From positions 1 through 64,000 of the forward strand of contig JAJZQX010000008.1 in assembly GCA_021806645.1 (NCBI GenBank): DNA of 64,000 bases. The letters are read 5' to 3'. The DNA comes from Myxococcales bacterium. GTDB lineage: Bacteria > Myxococcota > Myxococcia > Myxococcales > Anaeromyxobacteraceae. A model generated the notes under the pieces. That model made no database searches. It was not told the origin of the DNA and saw nothing but the letters and a program-made list of their open reading frames with translations. Made by a program: the position numbers and the translations under genes. Positions 27,495 through 38,388 of the stretch are shown here, one piece after another (positions within the stretch are counted from its first letter, which is position 1; each line of letters starts with the position of its first letter).

Positions 27495-28910
27495 TCAACC
27501 GATCAGCGCGAGCGCGGCGTCGAGCCGGGCCAGCGTCTCGGCCTTGCCGAGGATCTGCACCACGTCGTGGATGCCGGGCGACGCCGTGCCACCGGTGAGG
27601 GCCACGCGGGCCGGCTGGGCCACCTTGCCGAGCCCGAGCCCGGCCGCGGCCGCCACCTCGGCGAAGAGCCGCTCCAGCGCCGGCAGCTCCATGGCCTCCA
27701 TGCCGGCCACGCCGTCGCGGACCGCCTTCAGCAGCGGCCGGGCCTCGGCGGTGAGGTGCTTCGACCGCGCCTTCTCGTCGAGCTGGATGGGGGCGTAGTA
27801 GCAGCGCGCCTGCTGGACGATCTCGACGAAGCTCTTGGCCCGCTCGCGCAGCTGCCGGACGATGAGCCGGAGCTTCTGGTCGTCGGCCGCGGGCAGCCCC
27901 GCCGCCGTGAAGTGGGGGAGCGCGCGGGCGGCCAGCTCGTCGTCGGAGAGGGCGCGGAGCCACTGGTGGTTCACCCAGAGCAGCTTGTCGGGGTTGAAGA
28001 CCCCGGCGGTGGCGCCCACCTGCTTCCAGTCGAAGAGCTCGACCAGCTCCTGGAGGGTGAAGATCTCCTGGTCGCCGTGCGACCAGCCGAGCCGGACCAG
28101 GTAGTTGACCAGCGCCTGGGGCATGAAGCCCATGTCCCTGTAGGACATCAGGTTGGTGGCGCCGTGGCGCTTGGAGAGGCGGGTCCTGTCGGCGCCCAGG
28201 ATCATGGGCAGGTGGGCGAAGGCCGGCACCGGGTAGCCGAGCGCCTGGTAGATGAGGATCTGGCGCGCCGTGTTGTTGACGTGGTCGTCGCCGCGGGCCA
28301 CCAGGTTGATCTCCATGGTGACGTCGTCCACCACGGCGCCGAAGTTGTAGAGCGGCATGCCGTCGCCGCGCAGGATCACCTCGTCCTGCAGCGTGTCGTG
28401 CGGGGTGCTGATGGTCCCCTTGACCAGGTCGTCGAAGCTGGTGGCGCCGGTCTCCGGGACGACGAGCCGGATGACGTGGCGGCGGGACGGGTCGTAGGGC
28501 TTGCCGCGGCAGGTGCCGGGGTAGCGGAACTGGCGCTTCTCGCCTTCCGCCTGCTTGCGCAGGACGTCGAGCTCCTCCTTGCCGCAGTAGCAGGCGTAGG
28601 CCTTGCCCTCCCGGACCAGCCGGTCGGCGTGGGCCCGGTAGACGTCGAGCCGCTCGGTCTGGAAGTACGGGCCGTGCGGGCCGCCCACGCCCGGCCCCTC
28701 GTCCCAGTCGAGGCCGAGCCAGCGCATCCCCTCCAGGATGGCCTCGACCGCCACCTGGGTGGAGCGCTCCCGGTCGGTGTCCTCGATGCGGAGCACGAAG
28801 GTGCCGCCATGGCGCCGGGCGTAGAGCCAGTTGAAGAGGGCGGTGCGGGCGCCACCGATGTGGAGGTAGCCGGTGGGGGAGGGGGCGAAGCGGACGCGCG
28901 GAGCGGTCAT
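27495..28910 (-). CDS. gltX: Glutamyl-tRNA synthetase
   Basis: A 471-residue class I aminoacyl-tRNA synthetase that charges tRNA-Glu. The HIGH-type motif is in RFAPSPTGYLHIGGARTAL (residues 7-25) and the KMSKS-type motif is LSKRHGA near 245. The putative zinc-finger segment has CYC near 100 and a further Cys in YPGTCRG. The all-helical anticodon-binding domain fills the C-terminal 150 residues. Length is usual for bacterial GltX. Whether it is discriminating (Glu only) or also charges tRNA-Gln depends on gatCAB being present elsewhere. Confidence 0.97.
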   Translation of the reverse strand: MTAPRVRFAPSPTGYLHIGGARTALFNWLYARRHGGTFVLRIEDTDRERSTQVAVEAILEGMRWLGLDWDEGPGVGGPHGPYFQTERLDVYRAHADRLVREGKAYACYCGKEELDVLRKQAEGEKRQFRYPGTCRGKPYDPSRRHVIRLVVPETGATSFDDLVKGTISTPHDTLQDEVILRGDGMPLYNFGAVVDDVTMEINLVARGDDHVNNTARQILIYQALGYPVPAFAHLPMILGADRTRLSKRHGATNLMSYRDMGFMPQALVNYLVRLGWSHGDQEIFTLQELVELFDWKQVGATAGVFNPDKLLWVNHQWLRALSDDELAARALPHFTAAGLPAADDQKLRLIVRQLRERAKSFVEIVQQARCYYAPIQLDEKARSKHLTAEARPLLKAVRDGVAGMEAMELPALERLFAEVAAAAGLGLGKVAQPARVALTGGTASPGIHDVVQILGKAETLARLDAALALIG

Positions 28911-28955
28911 GGCGCGCGTGATCTACCACGGCCCGCGCGGTATATTGAAACGCCC

Positions 28956-29336
28956 ATGCCTCCACGCAAGAGCATCCTGATCGCCGACGACTCCCGTGCC
29001 GTGGTGGACGCCCTGGCCATGGCCTTCGAGGCCGCGGGCTGGGACGTGATCGCCGCCGCCGACGGCGAGGAGGTCTTCCAGCGGCTCACCGAGGTCCGCC
29101 CCGACGCCCTGCTGGTGGACGTCTACATGCCGCGGCTCAACGGCGCCGACGTCTGCCGGGTGGTCAAGAGCCACCCGCAGTGGAAGAAGGCCTTCCTGGT
29201 GCTGATGAGCTCCCGCATCACCGAGGGCGAGCTGGAGCTGTACCGCCGCGTCGGCGCCGACCACCTGCTCAAGAAGCCGTTCGAGCCGGCCGTGGCGCTG
29301 GCGCTGGTCGAGGGCGCGGTCAAGGCGCCGGCGTGA
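28956..29336 (+). CDS. Single-domain response regulator
   Basis: A 126-residue CheY-like receiver with no output domain. The acidic pocket is DD (11-12), the phospho-acceptor Asp55 is in LLVDVYMPRLNG, Ser of MSSR takes the Thr/Ser position, and the conserved Lys is in LLKKPFE. Such proteins relay phosphate or act by protein contact, for example in motility or polarity. It is divergent from gltX across 45 bp, with a TATATT -10-like box at 28940-28945. Its 3' end overlaps the convergent giant gene by 17 bp. Confidence 0.92.
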   Translation: MPPRKSILIADDSRAVVDALAMAFEAAGWDVIAAADGEEVFQRLTEVRPDALLVDVYMPRLNGADVCRVVKSHPQWKKAFLVLMSSRITEGELELYRRVGADHLLKKPFEPAVALALVEGAVKAPA

Positions 29337-32300
29337 TGGTGAAGGCGTCGAGGAGCTGGTTGGAGCGCTGCGGCGCCGGCGAGCCGCCCGGGTTCCAGAT
29401 CCAGAGCGAGTAGCTGGTGGGCAGGGCCGCGGTGGTGTCGATGAGCAGTTCGATCTGCGTCGCCGACTTCACCGTCATCTGGTTGTAGGCCAGGTCGAGC
29501 GCCCGGTCGGGGAGGCAGGGGACGGTGCCGTTGCAGGTGCAGCCGGTCACCTGGTTGGACGCGTCCAACACCGGCGTGCAGTTGGCGAACAGGTGGACCG
29601 TCGAGCCGTTGAGGCCGGCCACGTCGGGCCTGGCGAAGTTGGTGCCGGTGATGGTGACCGGGATCCTGTTGAGCTGCTGCGCCGCGTGCGTGGCGTCGGC
29701 GCACTGGGCGCCCACGGTCGGAGGGACCGAGGTGCAGGCCACGCCGATCAGCGTCGGCATGCCCGGGGTCACCGTGAAGTTGGCCGGGTTGGAGGGGAGC
29801 GCGACGTTCGGGTTCTTCACCTGGAGCGTGTAGGGGCCGCTCGCCAGGTTGCTCAGGTTGAGCTGGGTCGTGATGGTGGTGGCGTTGACCGAGGCCGTGG
29901 CGAGTTCGTTGACCTGGCCCGAGAATACCACCGTCACGCCGCTCGAGGGTGGCCTCAGGTTGGCCACGTTGAGCGTCACGGCCACCGGGTTCAGCCCCTG
30001 CGCGCCGCTCCCCGGGCTGATCGACTGGAGGATGGCGGTGTTGGAGATGACGCTGAAGGGGAGCGAGGCGGAGAAAGCGCCGGACGGAAGCTTCAGCCGG
30101 ACCTGGTAGGTGCCGGCCGGGCTGCCGACGAGGTTGAACGTGCCGGTGGCGCTGGTGGCCGAGGAGCTGGGGAAGGTGGCGTCGATGAAGGTGCCGCCGG
30201 GCGGTTGGTACTGGACCACCGCGCCGGTGAGGTTGGTCCCGGTCACCGTGATCACGGGCATGTCCCCCTGGTAGGCCGACGCCGGCGAGAGCGAGCTGGC
30301 CTCCGGCGGGTTGGCGTCGATGGTGTACGTGAGCGTCGTCAACGACCTACCGGTGCCGTTCTTCACGAAGATGCCGTAGCTGGCGCCGGAGGCGGTGGCC
30401 GGGCAGACCACCGTGCCGGTGCCGCTCGGATCGGGGCAGCGGGTCAGGTCGAGCGAGGCCACGTAGAGCTCGGTGGAGCTGCGGAAGGAGGTGGCCTGCT
30501 CGAGCTCGACGGTGGGTGCCGTCGGGATGCTGACCACGAAGACCACCCGGCTGGTGATGTCGAAGCCCGAGCCGAAGACGGAGAGCGAGGCGATGGTGTT
30601 GTACTTGCCGGCGGTCGGCGCCAGCGAGTCGAGCGTCGGCCCACCCTTGCTGGTGGCGCTGAAGGTGAGCTTGTTGGAGAGGAGCGGGCTCCCGCCGCCG
30701 GTCGGGTTGGCCACCCAGAGCTGGTACTGACCGGGTTGTGCCGTGGAGAGATCGATCTCGCACTCCAGCCCGGCGGGCAGGAGCGTGGCCGGTACCGCCT
30801 GGTCCGCCAGCGTGGAGCCGCCCATCATGCAGAGGCTGTCCACCATGAGCCCAGTGCCGATCAGGGTGACCTTCCAGGGGGCGCCGATCTCCGAGGTGCT
30901 CTCGCTCAGCGAGGTGAGGGCGGGCGTGGGCACCACCACCGGCACCGCCTTCTGGTTGGAGATGACCCGGTCCGGGTTGACGATCCGGAGCTGCCAGGTG
31001 TCGGCCGGCACGTCCCGGAGATCGACGAGCGCGGAGAGGTGGCCGGCGTCGAGGACGTTGGCCGCGTAGGTGGTGGTGCCGCCGAGGTGGGTGGCCCGGA
31101 CCGTGGCGCCGGCGGCGAACCGCTGGCCGGAGAGCTCGAGCGTGACCGGGAGGAGCCCGCCGCGCGCCATGGTCACCGGCGACACGCCGGTGATGAGCGG
31201 CGCCACGCTGCTGGCCGGGCCGCAGACCTGATCGACGCAGGTCTCGCCGGCCTGGCAGGCGTGGCCGCAGCTGCCGCAGTGGGACGGGTCGAGGACCAGG
31301 TCCACGCAGCGGTTCTCCCCCTCGCAGACGGCGAGGCCGACGCCGGTGGCGGTGCAGGTGGCCGGATCGAACGGCCCGGTCTTCTTGCAGCCGGACGCCA
31401 CGGTCGCCAGCAGCAGGAGGCCGAGCAGCGCCGCGCCGCGATGGGCTGGCCGGCGCCGGCGGCGGGCCAGGGGGGCCAGCGCCAGCAGGGCGAGCAGCGC
31501 CAGCGGCGTGCCGGGACCGCCGGTGGCGCAGCCGCAGCCGCTGGTGGTGGGCCTGGCCGGCGTCCCGGCCGTGCTGCCGGTGGCGTAGCACTGGCCGTCC
31601 TGGCACTGCCCGGTCGGGCAGACGATGCCGGTGCACGGGTCGTCGGCGCAGACGCCGCCGCTGCAGGCCTGGCCGCGGCCGCAGCCGACACCGGCGCACG
31701 GGTCGGCCGTGCAGGTGCCGTCAACGCAGAGCTGCGTGGGGGCGCAGGTCGTGCCGGCGCAGGGGTCGGCCACGCAGAACCCGTCCACGTCGCAGCGCTG
31801 GCCGGCGCCGCAGGTGAGGAAGGCGCAGGCCTGGACGCAGTCCCCCTGCCTGCAGAAGGTGCCGCCGGGGCAGATGACCCCGCTGCACGGATCGGCGACG
31901 CAGGCGCCGCCCAGGCAGATGGTGGCGCCGGAGCAACCGGCCTCGTAGCAGGCGCCGCCGGTGCAGAAGCCGCCGGCCGGGGCCGAGCCCGGGCCGCAGT
32001 TGAGGCCGGCGTTGGGATCGATGCAGGTGCCGTTGCTGCAGGTCGAGCCGGGCGCGCAGGGGCCGCCGGCGCCGCAGCCGGTGAGCTGGCAGTGGCCGGT
32101 GACGCAGGCGTACCCCTCGGCGCACGGGATCTCCGGGCCGCAGCTGTCGTAGACGCAGACGCCGTTGACGCAGGCGAAGCCCGGGCCGCACTGGGCCCCG
32201 TCGTCCACGATGCCGTCGCAGTCGTTGTCCTGGCCGTCGCAGATCTCGCTGCCGGGGAGCGTCTCCGGCGTGCCGCCCTGGGTGCCGCAGGCAGCCCAGG

Positions 32301-34761
32301 CGCCGCCCACGCAGACCTGCGTGCCGTCGGCGCAGGCGGGTACCCCCCGCGTCCCGGCCGGCCCATCGTAGCAGGCACGGGTGGTGCCGCTGACGCACTC
32401 GCCGCAGCTCGGGTTGGCGGGCCAGGCCTCGGCCACGCCATTGCAGTCCTCGTCGCCGGCGTTGTTGCAGATCTCTGGGGCCGGCAGTACCTCGCCGGCG
32501 CAAGCCGCCCAGCCGCCCAAACCGCCGCCGACGTCGATGCAGTCCTGGGTACCGGCCTTGCAGAGGCCGACGCCGGCGGTGCCGGCTGGTCCCGAGTAAC
32601 AGGAGCGGGGGATACCTATGGTGCAGGAGCCGCACTGGTCGGTTTGCCCGTTGCAGTCCCAGTCCGTGCTTGTGCCGGCTGGACATTCGGGGCAGTAGCA
32701 CGGGTCGGCTCGACGCAGGACCTGGCAGTCGGCCGGCGGAGCGCCGCTCTGCACCTCGGCCGAGGTGCAGACGCGGCAGGCGCCCCAGCTGCCGGCGCTG
32801 CAGGTCTCGATCCCCGGCTTGCAGGCGCCGTACGGCAGGCCGGTGGCGGGGTTGATGGTCGAGGTGTCGCCGTCGTAGCAGCCGCGCGTCAGGTTCTCGT
32901 CCACCTGGCCGTTGCAGTCGTCGTCGAGGCCGTTGCAGATCTCGGGCGCCGGCAGGACCTGGTTCTGGCAGGTGGTGAGGCCGTAGGTGCCGTCGCCGTT
33001 CTTGACGCAGCTCTTCACCCCGCCGTGGCAGAGGCCGGCGCCGTCGGTGCCGGCCGGGCCGTCGTAGCAGGCCTGGTCGAGGTCCTCGTCCACCATGCCG
33101 TTGCAGTTGTCGTCGAGCCCGTTGCAGACCTCGGGGCCGGGGAACTGGGACTGGGCGCAGTAGGTGGTGCCGTCGGCGGAGCACTTGAAGACGCCGCGAC
33201 CGCAGGTGCCGAGCAGGCCGGTGTCGCAGGCCACGCCGCTCTCGGTGCAGCCGGCGCCGAGGTTGAAGAGGGTGTTGAGCACCAGCCGGGTGCCGCCGAT
33301 CTGGAAGATGCCGTCGGTGCCGGAGTAGGAGTGGCCGCCGAGGTAGACGAAGGACCCGTGGCCGGTCTTCAGGCCCGGCCGGTGGGTGAAGATGTCGTAG
33401 GAGCCGGCGGTGGCGCTCTCCGAGATGAGCTGGACGGTGTTGTCGGTGGCCCCTCCGACGTTGACGTACCCGGTGCTGGCGCTGGCCGGCCGGTACTTCC
33501 CGATGGCCCCCGAGTACGGGACGAACGGGTAGTCGCCCAGTTGCATGAGCGGCGAGGAGAAGTAGCCCCGGAAGGTGGGCGAGGTGGTGCCGGAGTAGCT
33601 GAAGGAGAGGGCGCCGACCAGCGGGGAGGGGAGCACGGTCTGGAAGTGGGTCTCGGCGACGGCGGTGCCGTAGTTGGCGTCGCCCAGCACGCCCTCGAGG
33701 CTGCCCAGGCCGCCGCACTCGGCGAAGATGTCCTTCCCCGCGGCGCCGAAGGCACCGATGGTCTTGAGCGACTGCTGGATGGTGGCGGCCGGGTACTTGT
33801 TGTTACAGGTGCAGGAGGTGCTGGGAGGGCAGTCGCTGCAGGAGTTGGGCGCCAGCCAGTGTGGCACCCAGAGGATCTGGTAGCCGTTCCTGTAGAGGTT
33901 GGTGGTGGTCCAGTCCCCCGGGGTGGTGGGGATGAAGTCCTCCATCACCAGCCGGTCGTAGATGGTGCCGTGGGGGCCGGTGGCCGAGCCGCCGGCGGCC
34001 AGCAGCAACCCGGTGACCGGATCGGTCTCGGGGATGTCGAGGCCGGCCTTCTGCAGGTAGCCGCGGATCACCACCTCGGAGTTCTTGGAGCCGGCGCCGG
34101 AGCTGCCGATGTTGAGGAGCGCCAGCTTGGGCGGCGTGGCGCCCCCGGCGCTCCAGCCGCCGGCCAGCATCTTGGCCACGTTGGCGGTGAAGGCGATGCT
34201 GGCGACGTGGACGTTGACGCCGGTGGTGGGGGTGGGGCGGAAGGTGCTCTTGTACTTCTGGAAGATCTGCCCCGCCTTGACCGCGTCGGAGCCGTCGATG
34301 ACGAAGGGGCCGCCCAGGTACTTGACGGTGTGGTTGGCGGTGTTGGGCGCCACGCTGGGCGCCGCGCCGCTCCAGTCGTACTTGAGCACCGGGAAGCCGG
34401 CGTTGAACTGGAGCGTCAGGTCGGGCGTGGTGAGCGCCGTCTTGGCCGGGTCGATGATCCAGTAGACCGCCACGCCGTTGCGGATGAGCTGGTAGACCAG
34501 GCCGTAGGCCTTGATGACGTCGCCGCTCTCGACGGCGGCCCCCGGGCAGCTGGACGAGGGCGTGTAGGAGCCCCGGGCCCCGTCGGTCTGGTACTGGTAG
34601 CAGACGTCCATGGGGATGATCAGCGATCCCTTGGCGAAGGCCTTCACCCCCGGCTGGAAGTCCGAGCAGGACGGCGCGAGGAGTGGCAGCGCCATCGCGA
34701 TGGCGATGAGCGCGCCGAGCCCCGTGACGAGTGGCGCGTTGGGGCGGCGTGAGGTGGTCAT
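29320..34761 (-). CDS. Giant secreted fusion: MopE-like metal-binding protein with MYXO-CTERM signal, joined in frame to a TIG-repeat lipoprotein
   Basis: One open frame of 1813 residues. Residues 1-35 are a signal peptide (lipobox-like LLAPSC). Residues about 40-460 form a domain of unknown type (contains AECGGLGSLEG and YLGGHSYSG, faintly glutamine-amidotransferase-like). Residues about 470-1060 hold repeats of the putative metal-binding MopE type (PEVCNGLDDNCNGMVDE, PEICNGLDDDCNGQVDE) and many Cys-rich motifs (CxxGxxCxxGxC). Then come C1076 and C1078 in SGCGCATGG, a hydrophobic stretch and R1100-R1104: a complete MYXO-CTERM-like sorting signal. It is followed at once by a second hydrophobic stretch with a lipobox ending TVASGC (Cys1125), and then by IPT/TIG-like beta domains to the end. 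No ATG, GTG or TTG lies in frame between the two signals. GGAGAG precedes the ATG. A CPBP protease gene is divergent. Confidence 0.85.
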   Translation of the reverse strand: MTTSRRPNAPLVTGLGALIAIAMALPLLAPSCSDFQPGVKAFAKGSLIIPMDVCYQYQTDGARGSYTPSSSCPGAAVESGDVIKAYGLVYQLIRNGVAVYWIIDPAKTALTTPDLTLQFNAGFPVLKYDWSGAAPSVAPNTANHTVKYLGGPFVIDGSDAVKAGQIFQKYKSTFRPTPTTGVNVHVASIAFTANVAKMLAGGWSAGGATPPKLALLNIGSSGAGSKNSEVVIRGYLQKAGLDIPETDPVTGLLLAAGGSATGPHGTIYDRLVMEDFIPTTPGDWTTTNLYRNGYQILWVPHWLAPNSCSDCPPSTSCTCNNKYPAATIQQSLKTIGAFGAAGKDIFAECGGLGSLEGVLGDANYGTAVAETHFQTVLPSPLVGALSFSYSGTTSPTFRGYFSSPLMQLGDYPFVPYSGAIGKYRPASASTGYVNVGGATDNTVQLISESATAGSYDIFTHRPGLKTGHGSFVYLGGHSYSGTDGIFQIGGTRLVLNTLFNLGAGCTESGVACDTGLLGTCGRGVFKCSADGTTYCAQSQFPGPEVCNGLDDNCNGMVDEDLDQACYDGPAGTDGAGLCHGGVKSCVKNGDGTYGLTTCQNQVLPAPEICNGLDDDCNGQVDENLTRGCYDGDTSTINPATGLPYGACKPGIETCSAGSWGACRVCTSAEVQSGAPPADCQVLRRADPCYCPECPAGTSTDWDCNGQTDQCGSCTIGIPRSCYSGPAGTAGVGLCKAGTQDCIDVGGGLGGWAACAGEVLPAPEICNNAGDEDCNGVAEAWPANPSCGECVSGTTRACYDGPAGTRGVPACADGTQVCVGGAWAACGTQGGTPETLPGSEICDGQDNDCDGIVDDGAQCGPGFACVNGVCVYDSCGPEIPCAEGYACVTGHCQLTGCGAGGPCAPGSTCSNGTCIDPNAGLNCGPGSAPAGGFCTGGACYEAGCSGATICLGGACVADPCSGVICPGGTFCRQGDCVQACAFLTCGAGQRCDVDGFCVADPCAGTTCAPTQLCVDGTCTADPCAGVGCGRGQACSGGVCADDPCTGIVCPTGQCQDGQCYATGSTAGTPARPTTSGCGCATGGPGTPLALLALLALAPLARRRRRPAHRGAALLGLLLLATVASGCKKTGPFDPATCTATGVGLAVCEGENRCVDLVLDPSHCGSCGHACQAGETCVDQVCGPASSVAPLITGVSPVTMARGGLLPVTLELSGQRFAAGATVRATHLGGTTTYAANVLDAGHLSALVDLRDVPADTWQLRIVNPDRVISNQKAVPVVVPTPALTSLSESTSEIGAPWKVTLIGTGLMVDSLCMMGGSTLADQAVPATLLPAGLECEIDLSTAQPGQYQLWVANPTGGGSPLLSNKLTFSATSKGGPTLDSLAPTAGKYNTIASLSVFGSGFDITSRVVFVVSIPTAPTVELEQATSFRSSTELYVASLDLTRCPDPSGTGTVVCPATASGASYGIFVKNGTGRSLTTLTYTIDANPPEASSLSPASAYQGDMPVITVTGTNLTGAVVQYQPPGGTFIDATFPSSSATSATGTFNLVGSPAGTYQVRLKLPSGAFSASLPFSVISNTAILQSISPGSGAQGLNPVAVTLNVANLRPPSSGVTVVFSGQVNELATASVNATTITTQLNLSNLASGPYTLQVKNPNVALPSNPANFTVTPGMPTLIGVACTSVPPTVGAQCADATHAAQQLNRIPVTITGTNFARPDVAGLNGSTVHLFANCTPVLDASNQVTGCTCNGTVPCLPDRALDLAYNQMTVKSATQIELLIDTTAALPTSYSLWIWNPGGSPAPQRSNQLLDAFTITPAP
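31378..31545 (-). other. Internal MYXO-CTERM sorting signal abutting a lipoprotein signal
   Basis: Within the giant gene the order on the minus strand is SGCGC (codons 31528-31542), about 20 mostly hydrophobic residues, five Arg (31450-31464), PAHRG, about 15 hydrophobic residues, and SGC with the lipobox Cys codon at 31387-31389. A hairpin with its arginine-rich turn in the cytoplasm is the expected topology; both ends then lie outside the inner membrane. Confidence 0.8.
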
Positions 34762-34882
34762 GGCGGTCTCTCCTCGGGCCGGAGCGTACCACGGTGCCGG
34801 GACAGGTCCGCCCTCACCCCGTGTCGGTGGGGCGCTCACACGGCGATCTCCCGTGGCGGGGCGTTGACGCCCCCCGCGGACC

Positions 34883-35674
34883 GTGCGATCCGGGCGCGTG
34901 ACCATCGTGACCGATCCCGCGCCCCGCGCCCTTTCGCCCATCGGCCCCGGCGTGCTGGTCGGCACCTGGGGGCTGGCGGTGGGTGGGCTGCTGGCGGCGC
35001 GGCTCCTCTCGCTGGTCGAGCCGACCGGCCTCCTGGCCGCCAACCTGGCCGGCGTCGCCGCCGTCCTCTTCGTGCTCCTTCCCGACCGGCGGCTGCGGGC
35101 GCGCGGCGAGGGGTGGGAGGAGTACGGGGCGGGCTTCCTCGCCGCCGGCGGGGCGCGGCACGCCGGCGAGCTGCTGCGCGGCGCCTGGCAGGGGCTGCTG
35201 GCCTGCGCCCTCTGCTTCCCGCTCTTCGTGGCGGCGTTCGTCGGCTTCACCGAGTTGCTGCCCCGGCTGCCGGCCGGGCTGGCGTCGATCATCTCGCCCT
35301 ACCTCGGCTCACCGGCCTTCTCCTTCCGGCTCCCCGAGTCGTTCGCGCTCGCCCTGGTGCTGCAGCTCCTGGTGGTGGCGCTGCCCGAGGAGCTCTTCTA
35401 CCGGGGCTGGCTGCAGACGGCCTGGGCGCGGCTCGCGCCGGCGCGGGGCGTGACCGTGCTGGGGGCGAGGCTCGGCCACGGGTTCTTCGCCACGCAGGCC
35501 CTCTTCGCCGCCGGTCACCTGGTCTCGGGACAGCCGTGGCGGCTGGCCACCTTCTTCCCGGGGCTGCTCTTCGGCTGGCTGCGGGCCCGCACCGGCTCGG
35601 TGGTGGCCCCGGTGGTGGCCCACGCCCTCTCCAACCTGCTCATCCAGACGCTGGAGCGCTCCTTCTACCCGTGA
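34883..35674 (+). CDS. CPBP-family glutamic-type intramembrane protease, candidate myxosortase
   Basis: A 263-residue integral membrane protein with about seven to eight hydrophobic segments. The three CPBP (Abi/Rce1-like) motifs are present in order: the double Glu motif EELFYRGWLQ, ALFAAGHLVSG (FxxxH) and VVAHALSNLL (HxxxN). Proteases of this family have been proposed as the myxosortases that cut MYXO-CTERM tails. This one lies head-to-head, 121 bp away, with the gene that carries such a signal. The start is a GTG; another GTG 15 bp downstream is equally possible since neither has a strong ribosome site. Other CPBP roles (prenyl-protein processing, bacteriocin immunity) cannot be ruled out by sequence alone. 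Confidence 0.87.
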   Translation: MRSGRVTIVTDPAPRALSPIGPGVLVGTWGLAVGGLLAARLLSLVEPTGLLAANLAGVAAVLFVLLPDRRLRARGEGWEEYGAGFLAAGGARHAGELLRGAWQGLLACALCFPLFVAAFVGFTELLPRLPAGLASIISPYLGSPAFSFRLPESFALALVLQLLVVALPEELFYRGWLQTAWARLAPARGVTVLGARLGHGFFATQALFAAGHLVSGQPWRLATFFPGLLFGWLRARTGSVVAPVVAHALSNLLIQTLERSFYP

Positions 35675-35711
35675 CATGGGTCGGCGCGGCGGCTACAACC
35701 TTGAGCGAGCG

Positions 35712-36761
35712 ATGCCCCCGACCATCCGAGCCATGCTGGAGGAGCAGGAGGCGCGGACCCTCCACCCTCGCGCCGCCCGCTCGGCCGAGAGCCGCGGCCG
35801 CGACCTGCCCGAGCCGCAGGACGACGAGCGGCCGGTCTACCAGCGCGACCGCGATCGGCTGCTCTTCTGCAAGAGCTTCCGGCGGCTGGCCGGCAAGACG
35901 CAGGTCTTCCTGGCGCCGCGCGGCGACCACTACCGCAACCGGCTCACCCACACGCTGGAGGTGGCGCAGGTGGGCCGCTCCATCGCCCGCGCGCTGCGGC
36001 TCAACGAGATGCTGGTCGAGGCCATGGTGATGGGGCACGACCTCGGCCACACGCCGTTCGGCCATGCCGGCGAGCGGGTGCTGGCGGAGTCGGTCAGCGG
36101 CGGCTTCCACCACGTCCTGCAGTCGGTCCGGGTGGTGGAGGTGCTGGAGCGCGACGGGCAGGGGCTCAACCTCACCGCCGAGGTGCGCGACGGCATCCTG
36201 CGCCACTCCAAGGGGCGCGGGAACGTGCTCATGCAGGGGAGCGGGACCAAGGCCATGACGCTGGAGGCCGAGGTGGTGCGGCTCGCCGACGTGATCGCCT
36301 ACGTCAACCACGACCTCGACGACGCGGTGCGGGCCGGCCTGCTCACCGACGCCGACCTGCCGGCCGAGGTCCGGCGCACCCTGGGCGAGCGCCACTCCAA
36401 GCGGCTCTCCACGCTCATCGGCGACGTGATCGCCAACTCCGACCTCGACCGCGCCACCCACATCGAGCTCTCGCCCCCGGTCCACGCGGCCCTGCTCATG
36501 CTCCGCGAGTTCCTCTACGCCCGCGTCTACGAGAACCCCGAGGTGCACGAGGAGTTCGTCAAGGCCCAGCGCATCCTGCGGGACCTGCTGGCCTGGTGCC
36601 TGGAGGACGCGGCCCGGCTGGAGGCGCGCCACGGCGTGGTGGTGCGCGCCGGCGAGACGCTGGAGCGGGCGGTCACCGACTTCCTGTCGGGGATGACCGA
36701 TCGCTTCGCGCTCTCGACCTGGGAAGCCATCTTCGTGCCCCGACCTTGGAGTATCGTCTGA
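35712..36761 (+). CDS. dgt: Deoxyguanosinetriphosphate triphosphohydrolase-like protein (HD domain)
   Basis: A 349-residue HD-superfamily dNTPase that splits dNTP to deoxynucleoside and triphosphate. The N-terminal substrate/DNA region contains RDRDRLLFCKSFRRLAGKTQ. The metal-binding HD set is His80 (NRLTHTLEV) and His109-Asp110 in GHDLGHTPFGHAGE, with a later Asp in ADVIAYVNHDLDD. It matches the common type I Dgt-like group (about 340-450 residues). The second in-frame ATG is used because it lies closest to the conserved start MPPTIRAMLEEQE. It begins 37 bp after the protease gene and precedes an hsp70-like gene by 2 bp. Confidence 0.93.
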   Translation: MPPTIRAMLEEQEARTLHPRAARSAESRGRDLPEPQDDERPVYQRDRDRLLFCKSFRRLAGKTQVFLAPRGDHYRNRLTHTLEVAQVGRSIARALRLNEMLVEAMVMGHDLGHTPFGHAGERVLAESVSGGFHHVLQSVRVVEVLERDGQGLNLTAEVRDGILRHSKGRGNVLMQGSGTKAMTLEAEVVRLADVIAYVNHDLDDAVRAGLLTDADLPAEVRRTLGERHSKRLSTLIGDVIANSDLDRATHIELSPPVHAALLMLREFLYARVYENPEVHEEFVKAQRILRDLLAWCLEDAARLEARHGVVVRAGETLERAVTDFLSGMTDRFALSTWEAIFVPRPWSIV

Positions 36762-36763
36762 CC

Positions 36764-38368
<1,605 letters not shown>

Positions 38369-38388
38369 GCGGAGCCCTCCGGACCACC

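Noticed and set aside
29593..34752. Very long plus-strand open frame opposite the giant secreted protein gene
   Set aside because: It lies antisense to a gene with clear domains and signals, is made up of low-complexity Gly/Ala/Arg/Val sequence, and has no ribosome site or recognisable domain. Such shadows are expected in DNA of this GC content. The same holds for the long antisense frames at 32-2290, 16040-18748, 18739-21777 and 23217-26342.
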